The position numbers and the translations under genes are program-made. A stretch of DNA of 35,636 nucleotides from a virus. Below, piece by piece: positions 12,595 to 21,669 of the stretch; within the stretch, counting starts at the first letter, position 1; each line of letters begins with the position of its first letter. The notes below the pieces were generated by a model. It had not been told where the DNA came from, ran no database searches, and saw nothing but the letters and a program-made list of their open reading frames with translations. The stretch covers positions 1 through 35,636 of the IMG/VR virus record IMGVR_UViG_3300021437_000059; one strand, 5' to 3'.

Positions 12595-13025
12595 TGGCAA
12601 CGCCAGGACCAGACAAGAAGTTCTTCCCGCTGGACGAGATGCACATCTGGAAGCCATTGGTGTATCAGCTTGCGCGCTCTCGGAACACGATGGGCACCAT
12701 CGCCGGCAAGTTCGGGTGCTCACACGGCACGCTGAAGGGTCGGCTTGATGTGATGACCATCATTCGTGAGGCTTGGGCGGACCACGACGAGGAGATAGTT
12801 GGACTTCTGCTCGCGCAGGCGCGCCTGAAGCCAGAGCCAGACGAGGACCCATCGGTTCAGTGCCTGAAGCTGAACCTGAAGGCGAAGGCCGTCGCGAAGC
12901 TGCACGACCACATTCACACGGATATTGAGCAACTCAAGGCAGCCTCGGAGCTGAAGCTGAATGTTCTCTCGGACGAGGACCTGAAGAACCGTGTCCGCAG
13001 CCTGGTGAGCAAGCTTGGAGACTAG
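12594..13025 (+). CDS. Probable terminase small subunit
   Basis: This is a 143-residue protein starting MATPGPDKKFFPLDEMHIWK. Residues of about 25-55 read as a helix-turn-helix (NTMGTIAGKFGCSHGTLKGRL). A long acidic helical middle and C-terminal helices (EDLKNRVRSLVSKLG) follow. Position before the large subunit and the helix-turn-helix plus oligomer layout fit the small terminase, which recognises phage DNA and feeds it to TerL. The sequence alone does not name a family. Confidence 0.7.
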   Translation: MATPGPDKKFFPLDEMHIWKPLVYQLARSRNTMGTIAGKFGCSHGTLKGRLDVMTIIREAWADHDEEIVGLLLAQARLKPEPDEDPSVQCLKLNLKAKAVAKLHDHIHTDIEQLKAASELKLNVLSDEDLKNRVRSLVSKLGD

Positions 13026-13197
13026 ATGGATACCCATTCTGGACCTGCTTGGCGCTCGAACTCGCGTCGAGGTTCCGGTGACGCTAACGCAGGAGAGCTT
13101 CGAGCGCCTGAACTTGCATCCATTCATTGGCACGCAAGTGCTGAAGCGCTACAAGAAGGTCAATGATGTTCGAGTGCTGGAGGCACGATGGCGCTGA
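13015..13197 (+). CDS. 60-residue basic protein between terminase genes
   Basis: The frame opens with TTG at 13015, inside the end of the previous gene. It reads METRWIPILDLLGARTRVEV...VNDVRVLEARWR and ends by overlapping the TerL start. A competing frame from the ATG at 13026 (46 codons) has a less protein-like composition. The chosen frame has well-balanced hydrophobic strands. The start is uncertain and no function is known. Confidence 0.5.
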   Translation: METRWIPILDLLGARTRVEVPVTLTQESFERLNLHPFIGTQVLKRYKKVNDVRVLEARWR

Positions 13198-14627
13198 CGC
13201 CTGAGGAGCGCGCTGAGCTTCAGGACGCCCTCGCCGAGCTTGAGCACCGGCGAACAACGGGTGGCGTCTATACTCGGTTCTTCACCGAGGCTGACACGCG
13301 TGAGCGCTACAAGAAGCACTGGGAGTTCTTCGATGCTGGCGCCTCATTCTCGACGCGCCTCTTCACCGCGGGGAACCAGGTTGGGAAGTCCTTCGCCTGC
13401 GCCACGGAGCTCGTCTATCACCTGACCGGCGTGTATCCAGCTGACTGGCGTGGTCGGCGCTTCACCGAAGGCGCCATCAGCGTCTGGATAGTCGGCAAGA
13501 ATTCTGAGCTCGTTCGACAGACCATTCAGCCGCTGCTGCTCGGCGAGGTTGGTCAGTTCGGAACTGGCTTCATTCCGCTGGACAAGCTGGACCTGGAGAC
13601 GCTCGTTGATGCGAAGCGCGCCTCAACTCCCGTCAGCACCTTCCGAGTTCGACACATCACCGGCGGCTACAGCACCGTCTCGCTGAAGTCCGGCGAGCAG
13701 GGTCGAGAGGCATTCCAGGCGGCAACGCTGGACATTGTGTGGTGCGACGAGGAGATACCATTCGATGTCTTCAACGAGTGCCAGGTTCGCCTGATGGTCA
13801 AGAACGGCATTATGATGTATTCCTTCACGCCGCTGAAGGGACGAAGTGAGGTCATCAAGGTCTTCAGCGTCAATGGGAACTTCACCGAGGGCGATGTCGG
13901 CGCCGGCCGGTATGTCGTCCGGTGCTCAATGTATGATGCGCCGCACCAGTCAAGAGAGAACATCGAGAAGCTCATCGCCTCGACGCCGCCATTCCTACGA
14001 GATGCACGCGTTCATGGAATACCAGCCCTTGGCGCCGGCGCCATCTATCCCGTGCCAGAGAGTGAGTTCGTCATTGCGCCAATGCCTATTCCAGACCACT
14101 GGAAGCGCTGCTACGGAATGGACGTGGGCTCCAAGACCGCAGCCGTGTGGCTAGCCATTGACCCCGACAGCGACCTCATCTGGGCCTACGCCGAATACTT
14201 CAAGGAGCGCGAGGAGCCATCTATTCACACCACCGGCATCAAGGCCAAGGGCGAGTGGATACCAGGCGCTATTGACCCAGCATCTCGAGGTCGGTCGCAG
14301 ATAGACGGACAGCAACTGATGCAGATGTATTCTGACCTCGGACTTCACCTCACGCCAGCCATCAACGCCGTCGAGGCGGGTCTCTACACCGTCTGGGAGC
14401 TGCTGAGCACCGGTCGCCTGAAGGTGTTCTCATCCTGCACCTACCTGCTGCAGGAGATGCGGAACTATCAGCGCGACGAGAAGGGCAAGGTCAAGAAGGT
14501 CGATGACCATTGCGTCGATGCGTGTAGGTATGCCATTATGACGCGCGACATCGCGAAGACGAAGCTTAGTTCGCTGCGCACTCGGGACCCGCATCGAGCA
14601 ATGACCTCTGAGAAGTTGGCTTGGTAA
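13188..14627 (+). CDS. terL: Terminase large subunit
   Basis: This is a 479-residue protein starting MALTPEERAELQDALAELEH behind GGAGG. ATPase: Walker A GNQVGKS (62-68), Walker B LDIVWCDEE (D187, E188), and coupling motif YSFTPLKG (211-218). Nuclease: RNase H-like acidic residues in YGMDVGS (D312), GAIDPASRG (about 367) and DHCVDACRYAI (about 450). TerL docks on the portal, pumps DNA using ATP and cuts the concatemer. The length and motif order are normal for the family. Circular permutation of the assembly fits headful packaging as in P22. Confidence 0.95.
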   Translation: MALTPEERAELQDALAELEHRRTTGGVYTRFFTEADTRERYKKHWEFFDAGASFSTRLFTAGNQVGKSFACATELVYHLTGVYPADWRGRRFTEGAISVWIVGKNSELVRQTIQPLLLGEVGQFGTGFIPLDKLDLETLVDAKRASTPVSTFRVRHITGGYSTVSLKSGEQGREAFQAATLDIVWCDEEIPFDVFNECQVRLMVKNGIMMYSFTPLKGRSEVIKVFSVNGNFTEGDVGAGRYVVRCSMYDAPHQSRENIEKLIASTPPFLRDARVHGIPALGAGAIYPVPESEFVIAPMPIPDHWKRCYGMDVGSKTAAVWLAIDPDSDLIWAYAEYFKEREEPSIHTTGIKAKGEWIPGAIDPASRGRSQIDGQQLMQMYSDLGLHLTPAINAVEAGLYTVWELLSTGRLKVFSSCTYLLQEMRNYQRDEKGKVKKVDDHCVDACRYAIMTRDIAKTKLSSLRTRDPHRAMTSEKLAW

Positions 14628-14630
14628 GCG

Positions 14631-14638
14631 ATAAGTAG
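14631..14638 (+). promoter_or_regulatory. Late promoter-like motif ATAAGTAG (portal)
   Basis: GATAAGTAG lies 22 bases before the portal ATG, in the 32-base gap after TerL. Confidence 0.6.
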
Positions 14639-14659
14639 CAGGACATTCTAAGGACGACA

Positions 14660-16855
14660 ATGACATCAGAACTCATCAAGACGGCGCATCAGCGCTTCGC
14701 CCTCGCTCAGGAGGCTCGACAGGCATTCGTGGCGCAGGCGCAGGAGGACCTCGAGTTCTGCGCTGAGGACCAGTGGGACCCGCTTGCTCGGCAGGCGCGC
14801 GAGAGCAGCGGTCGTCCGTGCATGCAGGTCGATAGAATTAACCCGAGCATTCGGCAGATAGTCAATGAGAGCCGGCAGAACCGTCCCGCCATCGATGTTA
14901 AGCCCACCGGCTCTGGCGCATCCGAGGAGGTTGCGAAGGTCTTCGGTGGGCTCATTCGGCACATCGAGTATGACAGCGGCGCTGACATCGCCTATGATGT
15001 CGCCGAGGAATACGCCGTGAAGACCGGACTGGGCTACTATCGCCTAATGACGGACTACGAGGATGCGCTCACCTTCAACCAGCGCCTCGTCATTCGACCG
15101 GTCTATGACCCGCTGACCGTCTATACGGACCCGTTCCACAAGGAAGCCGATGGCTCCGACATGGAGTGGGGCTTCATTGCCGTCGATGTTCCAACGGACA
15201 TCTTCGAGTATGACTACAAGGACAGCGCTCTTGTGAAGCAGGCTCGTGACGGCGGTTGGAGCTCCGTCACCTCGGAACCCGGTTGGGTCACGGCGAACAG
15301 CATTCGGGTTGCCGAATACTTCTTCAAGGAATACAAGTCCAAGAAGCTCTACCATCTGCAGAACAACCTCACCGGCCAGAAGACCGTCGAGGTTACCTCG
15401 GTTGCCATTGAGAAGGGCCTGAAGGATGGCACGCTCTCGAAGCTGGCTGAGCGAACCACGGACATCTGCTCGGTGCGCTGGGTGAAGATGGCTGGCGACG
15501 AGGTTCTCGAGGAGACCGAATGGCCGTCGAGGTTCATTCCCATCTTCCCGGTGAAGGGCGAGGAGTTCTGGGTCAATGGGAAGCGCTTCGTCTGCGGCGC
15601 CGTTCGTCGTGCTCGTGATGCTCAGCGCGCCCTGAACTACCTGCGAAGCGCTCAGATAGAGGCGGTAGATCTTGCGCCGAAGGCGCCATTCATTGGCGCT
15701 GCTGGTCAGTTCGACACCTTCGAGAATGACTGGCGTGATGCGAACCGCAAGAACCTTGCGTATCTCGAATACAACCCCGTCGATGTCGCTGGGAACCAGG
15801 TCAGCGCACCAGCTCGCTCATCCGTCGAGCCAGCCATTCAGGCCATCATTGCGACTGGGAATACGGCGTCCGATGACCTGAAGGCCATCTTCGGCATCTA
15901 TGACGCATCCCTGGGCAACCAGGGCAATGAGACGAGCGGCGTCGCCATTCTTGCTCGCAAGGAGCAGTCCTCGAACAGCAACTTCCACTACTACGACAAC
16001 CTCGTTCGGTCCATCAAGCATCTGGGTCGAGTGCTTGTCGAGGTCATTCCGAAGTTCTATGACGCCGAGCGCACCATTCGCATCGTGAAGCCCAACGGCG
16101 ACCAGGAGCTGAAGGTCATCAATGACCTGATGCAAGAGAAGCCCATCGACTTCGGCGTCGGGAAGTATGATGTCGTTGTGAAGACTGGTCCAACCTATCA
16201 GACGAAGCGCCAGCAGATGGTCGAGCAGGGCACGGCTCTCATTCAGGCGTATCCGAATGCTGGTCCGCTCATTGCTGACCTGCTCGTCTCGGCGTCGGAC
16301 TTCGAGGGTTCGCAGGAGATAGCCGCTCGGCTGCGCTCGCAGGTGCCCGCTGAGGTTCTGCAGGCAACCGGCGAGGATGATGGTGCTGACCCGAAGCAGA
16401 AGGCGCAGGCGCTGCAGCAGGCGCTCTCGCAGGCGAACAAGAACCTGCAGGCGCTGAATGCGCACGCAGCCGAGGTCGAGAAGGCCCTGAAGCTGAAGGA
16501 GGAGGAGCTGAACCTCACGAAGCTCGAGCACAAGACGGACCTCACGAAGGCCGAGATGGACTACAACCTGAAGGCGCAGGACCTTGCGCTGCAGGAGGCC
16601 ATTGCCGAGCTCGAATGGACGACGAAGCAGCAGGCGTTCGACCTGCAGAAGCAGCAGCTTGAGCTTCAGGCCGCTCAGGCGGCGAGCAAGGTTATCACGG
16701 AGCAGCATCGTGCCGAGACCGAGCGCCTGAAGCACAGCGCCGAGATGAGCATTGCGACCATTAGCGCTGTGAAGCCGCTCCCAGAGGTTCAGGTCGGCTC
16801 TGATGCGGACCCTGACCTCGGCGGCAAGTTCGGAACCGGCAAGGAGCTCGACTGA
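14660..16855 (+). CDS. Portal protein, P22-like
   Basis: This is a 731-residue protein starting MTSELIKTAHQRFALAQEAR behind CTAAGGA. The front matches P22-type portals (PF16510): FCAEDQWDP near 33, GRPCMQVDRINPSIRQIVNE near 53-72, and later YDPLTVYTDPFHKEADGSDM. The last 200 residues form a long Gln/Glu/Ala-rich coiled coil (about 570-710), as in the P22 barrel, which reaches into the head. The portal forms the 12-mer gate for DNA entry and exit and is the docking site of TerL and the gp4 ring. The length is close to P22 gp1 (725). Confidence 0.92.
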   Translation: MTSELIKTAHQRFALAQEARQAFVAQAQEDLEFCAEDQWDPLARQARESSGRPCMQVDRINPSIRQIVNESRQNRPAIDVKPTGSGASEEVAKVFGGLIRHIEYDSGADIAYDVAEEYAVKTGLGYYRLMTDYEDALTFNQRLVIRPVYDPLTVYTDPFHKEADGSDMEWGFIAVDVPTDIFEYDYKDSALVKQARDGGWSSVTSEPGWVTANSIRVAEYFFKEYKSKKLYHLQNNLTGQKTVEVTSVAIEKGLKDGTLSKLAERTTDICSVRWVKMAGDEVLEETEWPSRFIPIFPVKGEEFWVNGKRFVCGAVRRARDAQRALNYLRSAQIEAVDLAPKAPFIGAAGQFDTFENDWRDANRKNLAYLEYNPVDVAGNQVSAPARSSVEPAIQAIIATGNTASDDLKAIFGIYDASLGNQGNETSGVAILARKEQSSNSNFHYYDNLVRSIKHLGRVLVEVIPKFYDAERTIRIVKPNGDQELKVINDLMQEKPIDFGVGKYDVVVKTGPTYQTKRQQMVEQGTALIQAYPNAGPLIADLLVSASDFEGSQEIAARLRSQVPAEVLQATGEDDGADPKQKAQALQQALSQANKNLQALNAHAAEVEKALKLKEEELNLTKLEHKTDLTKAEMDYNLKAQDLALQEAIAELEWTTKQQAFDLQKQQLELQAAQAASKVITEQHRAETERLKHSAEMSIATISAVKPLPEVQVGSDADPDLGGKFGTGKELD

Positions 16856-16874
16856 GACATTGGAGTTCTGGACG

Positions 16875-16882
16875 ATAAGTAA
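16875..16882 (+). promoter_or_regulatory. Late promoter-like motif ATAAGTAA (scaffold and coat)
   Basis: GATAAGTAA lies in the 80-base gap after the portal gene, 54-61 bases before the scaffold start. The last base differs from the other copies. Confidence 0.5.
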
Positions 16883-16935
16883 CATCGTAAGGCACTGGTC
16901 CCTCTAGGCCAGGAACACAACATCGGAAGATGGAC

Positions 16936-17760
16936 ATGGAAGTTAGTGATAGTCCCGTTCTGGAGAATGTCCAGACAGCTGAGGCCCCAGCGGCCGTCGA
17001 ACAAGAGCAGGCATCAGCCCCTGCCGAAGAAGCATCAAGTGACCAGGTAGATGCTAACGCCGAGGACGACGGTGAGAATGCTGGTGCTACAGAGACACCG
17101 AAGCGGAAGAATGGCTTCGAGCGTCGTGTTCAGAAGCTGAATGACCGCGCCCGTGAGGCGCAGCTTGAGGCGGAGTTCTGGAAGACGAAGGCGTTGGGCG
17201 CAACAAGCGCTACCGCTCCGACACAGACCTCAACCGAGAAGCCTAAGTTCAGCGACTTCAACGACATCGATGCCTATACGGACGCGGTGACAGACTGGAA
17301 GCTCGAGAGGAAGCTTCAAGAGTTCCAACAAGCGCAGCAGCAGCAGACGGTTCAGAAGACCTATGTTCAGCGCGAGGCGGAGTTCAAGAAGACGGCACTT
17401 GACTTCGATGAGGTGATGGATGACATCGCGCACATCAAGTTCCCGCCCATCGTGCTGAACGCTCTCTCGGAGAGCGACATCGGTCCTGCCGTTGCGTATG
17501 AGCTTGCTCGGAACAGCTCTGAGGCGGAGCGCATCAGTCGGCTCCCACCACTTCAGCAGGTCAAGGAACTTGGCAAGCTCGAAGAGAGACTGACGCGAGC
17601 GAGGACAACCTCGGTTGCGAAGACTGAGACGAAGGCGCCGCCTCCAATGAAGCCAGCAACTGGCAAGGGAGCGAAGGTGCTCGATATCTCGGACCCGAAC
17701 ATCAGCTTCGAGGACTTCAAGAGACTGCGCCAGGAGCAGCTCAGAGCCAAGAAGCGCTGA
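16936..17760 (+). CDS. Scaffolding protein
   Basis: This is a 274-residue protein. The ATG at 16936 has GGAAG at proper distance; the in-frame ATG at 16930 sits directly on that site. The first 55 residues are very acidic (EQEQASAPAEEASSDQ). A basic block (KRKNGFERRVQKLNDRAREA) and a long coiled coil follow. The C-terminus is highly basic (DFKRLRQEQLRAKKR), the coat-binding end in P22-type scaffolds. It lies between portal and coat, the usual place. It would direct procapsid assembly and leave before or during packaging. Confidence 0.85.
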   Translation: MEVSDSPVLENVQTAEAPAAVEQEQASAPAEEASSDQVDANAEDDGENAGATETPKRKNGFERRVQKLNDRAREAQLEAEFWKTKALGATSATAPTQTSTEKPKFSDFNDIDAYTDAVTDWKLERKLQEFQQAQQQQTVQKTYVQREAEFKKTALDFDEVMDDIAHIKFPPIVLNALSESDIGPAVAYELARNSSEAERISRLPPLQQVKELGKLEERLTRARTTSVAKTETKAPPPMKPATGKGAKVLDISDPNISFEDFKRLRQEQLRAKKR

Positions 17761-17788
17761 CTATCACTGAACAGAAGGAGACATCACC

Positions 17789-19012
17789 ATGTCCAATAGC
17801 TTGCTTACCATTAGCATGGTTACCAAGGAGAGCCTGCGGGTCCTCGTCGGTAACCTGAAGTTCGCCACCAATGTCAATAGGGGCTTCAACGACGAGTTCG
17901 CCATCAAGGGTGCGAAGATTGGGCAGACGCTCAACATTCGCAAGCCGGCGCGCTACACAGGTCGAACTGGACCCGTCATCTCGCTGGAGAACCAGACCGA
18001 GACCTACACGCCGCTGACGATGGACCAGCAATACGGCGTAGATCTCGCATTCACCTCCGCCGAGCAGACAATGTCGCTGGACCTGTATTCGGACCGTGTC
18101 ATCAAGCCGGCAATGGCGAACATCGCGAACCGCATCGACGCCTATGTCGCCTCGCTCTCGACGAAGGTGTATAACCAGGTCGGCGCACCTGGCACGGCTC
18201 TCACGGGTGGTCCGACTGGCACGGCGCTGGCAACGGTGCTGAACTCAGGCGCGAAGCTTGACCAGTATCTGACGCCGCGCGATGGGACGCGCTCGTTCCT
18301 GATGGACCCGCTGACGCAGGCAACTCTGGCCTCGAACGGCCTGAACCTGTTCAACCCAGCAGGAACCATCTCCGAGCAGTATCGCACTGGCCAGCTGACC
18401 GAGGCGCTTGGCTTCGGGATGTATATGGACCAGAACATGCCTATCGCTCCGGCATCGACCTTCGCTGGCACTCCGCTGGTGAATGGTGCTGGTCAGACGG
18501 GTGCGACGCTGGTTACCGACGGCTGGGCATCTGGCGCATCGACCCTCAAGGCCGGTGCCGTCTTCACCATCGCTGGAGTGTATGCGGTTAATCCGCAGTC
18601 CAAGGCAACGCTGAGCCAGCTGCAGCAGTTCGTGGTTCTGAGCGATGTGTCGGACACGACGGGCGCAATGAGCATCAGCATCAGCCCGGCCATCGTGACC
18701 TCTGGAGCATTCCAGAATGTGAGCGCTGGACCTGCCGACAATGCTGCTCTGACGCTTGCCGCTGCTACCGGCGTCGCAACTCAACTCTCGCTCGCATTCC
18801 ATCCGGATGCGTTCGTCTGCGGTTGGGCCGAGCTGGATGTTCCGGGTGGCGTCGATATGGCTGCTCGCGAGACTGACCCATCGACTGGCGTCAGCGTTCG
18901 TCTCATCCGTCAATACGATGTGGTGAATGACCGCTGGATTACCCGGTTCGATACGCTGTTCGGCGCGAACACGCTATATGAGCAGCTTGCGGCTCGTGTG
19001 GCCTGCTCCTAA
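17789..19012 (+). CDS. Major coat protein, P22 gp5-like
   Basis: This is a 407-residue protein behind AAGGAG, starting MSNSLLTISMVTKESLRVLV. Early blocks typical of the P22 coat family (PF11651) are FATNVNRGFNDEFAIKGAKI, GQTLNIRKPARY, and VIKPAMANIANRIDAYVASL. The C-terminal end DVVNDRWITRFDTLFGANTL is also of this HK97-fold family. About 420 copies would form a T=7 head. It is followed by a UUCG-capped hairpin. Confidence 0.93.
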   Translation: MSNSLLTISMVTKESLRVLVGNLKFATNVNRGFNDEFAIKGAKIGQTLNIRKPARYTGRTGPVISLENQTETYTPLTMDQQYGVDLAFTSAEQTMSLDLYSDRVIKPAMANIANRIDAYVASLSTKVYNQVGAPGTALTGGPTGTALATVLNSGAKLDQYLTPRDGTRSFLMDPLTQATLASNGLNLFNPAGTISEQYRTGQLTEALGFGMYMDQNMPIAPASTFAGTPLVNGAGQTGATLVTDGWASGASTLKAGAVFTIAGVYAVNPQSKATLSQLQQFVVLSDVSDTTGAMSISISPAIVTSGAFQNVSAGPADNAALTLAAATGVATQLSLAFHPDAFVCGWAELDVPGGVDMAARETDPSTGVSVRLIRQYDVVNDRWITRFDTLFGANTLYEQLAARVACS

Positions 19013-19020
19013 GCAACTCT

Positions 19021-19040
19021 AGAGGGACTTCGGTCCCTCT
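19021..19040 (+). terminator. UUCG-capped hairpin after the coat gene
   Basis: AGAGGGAC-TTCG-GTCCCTCT is a perfect 8-bp stem with a very stable tetraloop, 9 bases after the coat stop. The following bases (TCACATCATC) are not a T-run, so it may weaken transcription or protect the coat mRNA end rather than stop transcription fully. Confidence 0.75.
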
Positions 19041-19070
19041 TCACATCATCATTCTTCAAGGAGACATCCA

Positions 19071-19268
19071 ATGGCTGCACCGAACATCGAGACAACCACA
19101 GAGCCGACCGTCGTTACTGGCGGAACCTTCGGCACCAAGATAGCGAACTCAACCACGGAAGTTCTTGGCTTCTATGGCGCGACTGGCGTAGCGAAGCAGA
19201 CCGGCGTTGCCGTCTCTGCGGCTGCTATTCACGCCGCGCTTGTTGCGCTTGGCCTCATCGCCGCGTAA
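19071..19268 (+). CDS. 65-residue virion protein
   Basis: It starts MAAPNIETTTEPTVVTGGTF behind AAGGAG and ends AAAIHAALVALGLIAA. The stretch EVLGFYGATGVAKQTGVAVS matches a motif often seen in small phage structural proteins (GFYGATPVAQP). It is probably a minor head or fibre-associated protein. It is isolated between two structured RNA elements, which suggests separate expression control. Confidence 0.75.
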   Translation: MAAPNIETTTEPTVVTGGTFGTKIANSTTEVLGFYGATGVAKQTGVAVSAAAIHAALVALGLIAA

Positions 19269-19275
19269 CCAACTG

Positions 19276-19366
19276 GAGGGTGCCGTCGCCGCAAGGCGCT
19301 GAGTGGTGGTTCTCTCATTCCAGCACCCTCTCGGGGATGGCCAAGTCGTGAGACATCGCCATCCCC
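19276..19366 (+). terminator. Two-stem structured element before the tail-hub genes
   Basis: The first stem, GAGGGTGC (19276-19283) with GCACCCTC (19323-19330), encloses a small CGCC-GCAA-GGCG hairpin with a GNRA tetraloop (19287-19298). The second stem is GGGGATGGC (19333-19341) with GCCATCCCC (19358-19366). No T-run follows directly. It could be a terminator, an mRNA processing site or a regulatory RNA. The stems are seen; the role is inferred. It is too short and ill-formed to be a tRNA. Confidence 0.6.
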
Positions 19367-19387
19367 TATTCGTATTCGTGAGGTCCT

Positions 19388-20992
19388 ATGTCAAGTCTTC
19401 GTGAGCTCCTTACCTCATCGCTGCGTCTCATCAATGTCGTTCAAGCGAATGAGAACCCATCAGCGGATGACCTTGAGGTTGCGAAGTCCGCATTCAACGC
19501 TATCGTGGATAGCTGGAGCACGGAGCATCTTGACATCTTCACGGTTCAACCATATCGGTTCCAGCTGACGCCCTACAAGCAGAACTACACGCTCGGTCCA
19601 GGCGGTGACTGGAGCATCGAGCGTCCAATGAACATTCAGCAGGCGTCCGTGATGCTGAACCCCGTCGTCATCGCACCAGCACCAGCACCGACCATCTCCT
19701 TCTCCTTCACGCCGACCACCGGTGCGGCGCCCCTGAATGTAACCTTCACGCCGAGCGACACCTCGTTCATCTCGTATGCGTGGGACTTCGGCGACGGCGG
19801 CACCTCGACGGACATCGCTCCGACGCACACTTACCTGACCGGCGGCACCTTCCACGCTTCGCTCACCGTCGTGACGCCCTCGGCAACCATCACCGCTTCG
19901 GGAGATGTTCTTGTGACGCACATTCCAGACATCACCTTCGAGCTGCGCACCACGCAGGCGTCGATACAATACTGGGCGCAGTATGCGGCCTTCCTGGATA
20001 GCTACCTGCTGACCTACTCCGAACTCGGCGGCGCCTTCGATACCTCCCAGGTCGCGACGAATGCATCGTTCGTGGATGCGCTGAACATCTACTTCAACCC
20101 ACAGGGCACGCAGTCCGCCGTTGGCAGCATCACGGTTCCATCGGCGAACAATGCCTACATCGCCGAGGTTGTCGTCAAGAAGCCCGCCGATGGTCTGTTC
20201 TTCGTGGGCTGCGTTCCATCCGCCGGCGAGGATGTGAATGCGCCGTATGCGAATACAACGACCTCATACTGGCGCTCCGACGGCACCTCGAGAGACTACA
20301 ACCTCGCGCCGACCTCGGGCGCGCCAACCTTCGCCGACGGCGATGTTCTCGGCGTTCTCATCAATGGCAATGGCGGCATCTACTTCCTGAAGAACGGCAC
20401 GGCTGGCTTCAGTCCATCCGCAACCTCGCCGGAGCGCACGCTGAACGCTCGCATCGTCGTCGGCACCATTCCAGCGCCAGTCGTGCCGCACTACGACCAC
20501 TGGGGCGAGGTCTCGTTCCGCAACGGGTATCTCGGCGAGGTTGGCGTGAGCGGCTTCATCGACGCAACCTTCCCGCTGGACACCGGCGCGCTCGTCGCAC
20601 AGACCGCATCCATCAACACGATGGCTGCGAACCCGTATCTCATCAGCAACGGCACGGATGCGCACGGCACCTGGCTCGGCGTCGGGAGCACGAGCGGTCC
20701 TCTCCCGCCGCTGGCTGAGCCGCGTGCCGTGTATGACTTCACCTCGACGACGAACTCGGGTGACTTCACGACCTATGAGCCGCACTTCTTCTTCAGCGGA
20801 CTTCCGGGTGACCACCTCTGGGTGACGGACTTCGCCGGCATCGACCCCGGTGGGTTGTGGGTGGCGACCATCGTCATTGGACCGTCGTTCGATGTTGGTG
20901 AGCAATACTATGTCGCCGGCGACCACGACGGCATCACGGTTGATAGCACCTTCATCAACGCGAACCGGCAACCGAACATCGGAGGACGCTGA
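19388..20992 (+). CDS. Tail-hub gp4-like N-terminal half fused to PKD and SPRY-like domains
   Basis: This is a 534-residue protein. Residues 1-92 are a near copy of the start of the intact gp4-like protein at 21666 (LINVVQANENPSADDLEVAK versus LINVVQANESPTADDMNVSL; KQNYTLGPGGDW versus KQNYTLGAGGDW). An Ala-Pro linker follows, then a PKD domain (about 103-178: AWDFGDGGTS, HTYLTGGTFHASLTV). A beta-rich SPRY-like domain (about 180-370) has YWRSDGTSRDY and DGDVLGVLINGNGGIYFLKN. A last unassigned beta domain runs to residue 534. The missing gp4 C-terminal half is in the next gene. TGA (20990-20992) overlaps the next ATG, so the two may be made together and assemble. Confidence 0.8.
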   Translation: MSSLRELLTSSLRLINVVQANENPSADDLEVAKSAFNAIVDSWSTEHLDIFTVQPYRFQLTPYKQNYTLGPGGDWSIERPMNIQQASVMLNPVVIAPAPAPTISFSFTPTTGAAPLNVTFTPSDTSFISYAWDFGDGGTSTDIAPTHTYLTGGTFHASLTVVTPSATITASGDVLVTHIPDITFELRTTQASIQYWAQYAAFLDSYLLTYSELGGAFDTSQVATNASFVDALNIYFNPQGTQSAVGSITVPSANNAYIAEVVVKKPADGLFFVGCVPSAGEDVNAPYANTTTSYWRSDGTSRDYNLAPTSGAPTFADGDVLGVLINGNGGIYFLKNGTAGFSPSATSPERTLNARIVVGTIPAPVVPHYDHWGEVSFRNGYLGEVGVSGFIDATFPLDTGALVAQTASINTMAANPYLISNGTDAHGTWLGVGSTSGPLPPLAEPRAVYDFTSTTNSGDFTTYEPHFFFSGLPGDHLWVTDFAGIDPGGLWVATIVIGPSFDVGEQYYVAGDHDGITVDSTFINANRQPNIGGR

Positions 20993-21669
20993 TGAGCGCG
21001 CTCTTCACCTTCACGCCGAACAACGCTCCGCCTGGGACGCCCGTTGTCTTCACGAACATCTCGACCAGCGGCACCGTGTTCAGTTGGGACTTCGGCGACG
21101 GGGTCACCGTGACCAGCGACATCGCTCCGGTTACGCACTCGTTCGCGAACCCCGGCGCATTCAGCGTCACGCTCTCCGACGGGGTCACCAGCACGACAGC
21201 AACCGTCACGGTGCCGGGTCTCTCGTTCAACTCGAGCACGCTCTGGATACCACTTGAGAGCCAGACGGATGCGCAGTGGTCATCTATCAGCGTCAAGGGC
21301 ACGCCAGCCGTGTTCCCGCTGAAGTTCTACGACACGGGTGACTATCCGCTTCGAACCATCAAGGTCTGGCCTATTCCGTCGGCGGCGAATGGCGTCGAGC
21401 TCTGGCTGTGGCAGCCGCTCTCGAACTTCAACCTTGATGACCCCATCGCATTCCCACCTGGCTATGAGCGCGCTCTTCGGTTCGCGCTTGCCATCGAGCT
21501 CGCTCCTGAGTTCGGCAAGGACCTTCCACCGCAGGTTCCTATTGCCGCTCGGGCTGCGAAGGCCATTATCAAGCGCCTGAACTCAAGCCCACAGGTGATG
21601 GTCACCGATAGAGGCATTGCGACCGGACGAACAACGATGTTCAACTATCTTAAGGGAGATACGGTATGA
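20992..21669 (+). CDS. PKD domain fused to gp4-like C-terminal half
   Basis: This is a 225-residue protein starting MSALFTFTPNNAPPGTPVVF. Residues 3-75 are a second PKD domain (FSWDFGDGVT, VTHSFANPGAFSVTL). From about residue 84 it parallels the intact gp4-like protein from its residue 107: FYDTGDYPLRTIKVWPIPSA versus LYDNGDYPLRTITVWPIPSS, then GYERALRFALAIEL and EFGKDL. It is thus the second half of an interrupted tail-hub gene. It is in a different frame from the first half, with termination-reinitiation overlap TGATG, and overlaps the next gene by four bases. Confidence 0.8.
   Translation: MSALFTFTPNNAPPGTPVVFTNISTSGTVFSWDFGDGVTVTSDIAPVTHSFANPGAFSVTLSDGVTSTTATVTVPGLSFNSSTLWIPLESQTDAQWSSISVKGTPAVFPLKFYDTGDYPLRTIKVWPIPSAANGVELWLWQPLSNFNLDDPIAFPPGYERALRFALAIELAPEFGKDLPPQVPIAARAAKAIIKRLNSSPQVMVTDRGIATGRTTMFNYLKGDTV

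Noticed and set aside
15818-16885. 355-codon leftward frame opposite the portal
   Set aside because: Leu/Arg-rich mirror of the portal coiled coil. No start signal.
19276-19330. tRNA-like reading of the stem before the tail genes
   Set aside because: Too short, with no anticodon arm of proper size and no TTC-type loop pairing.
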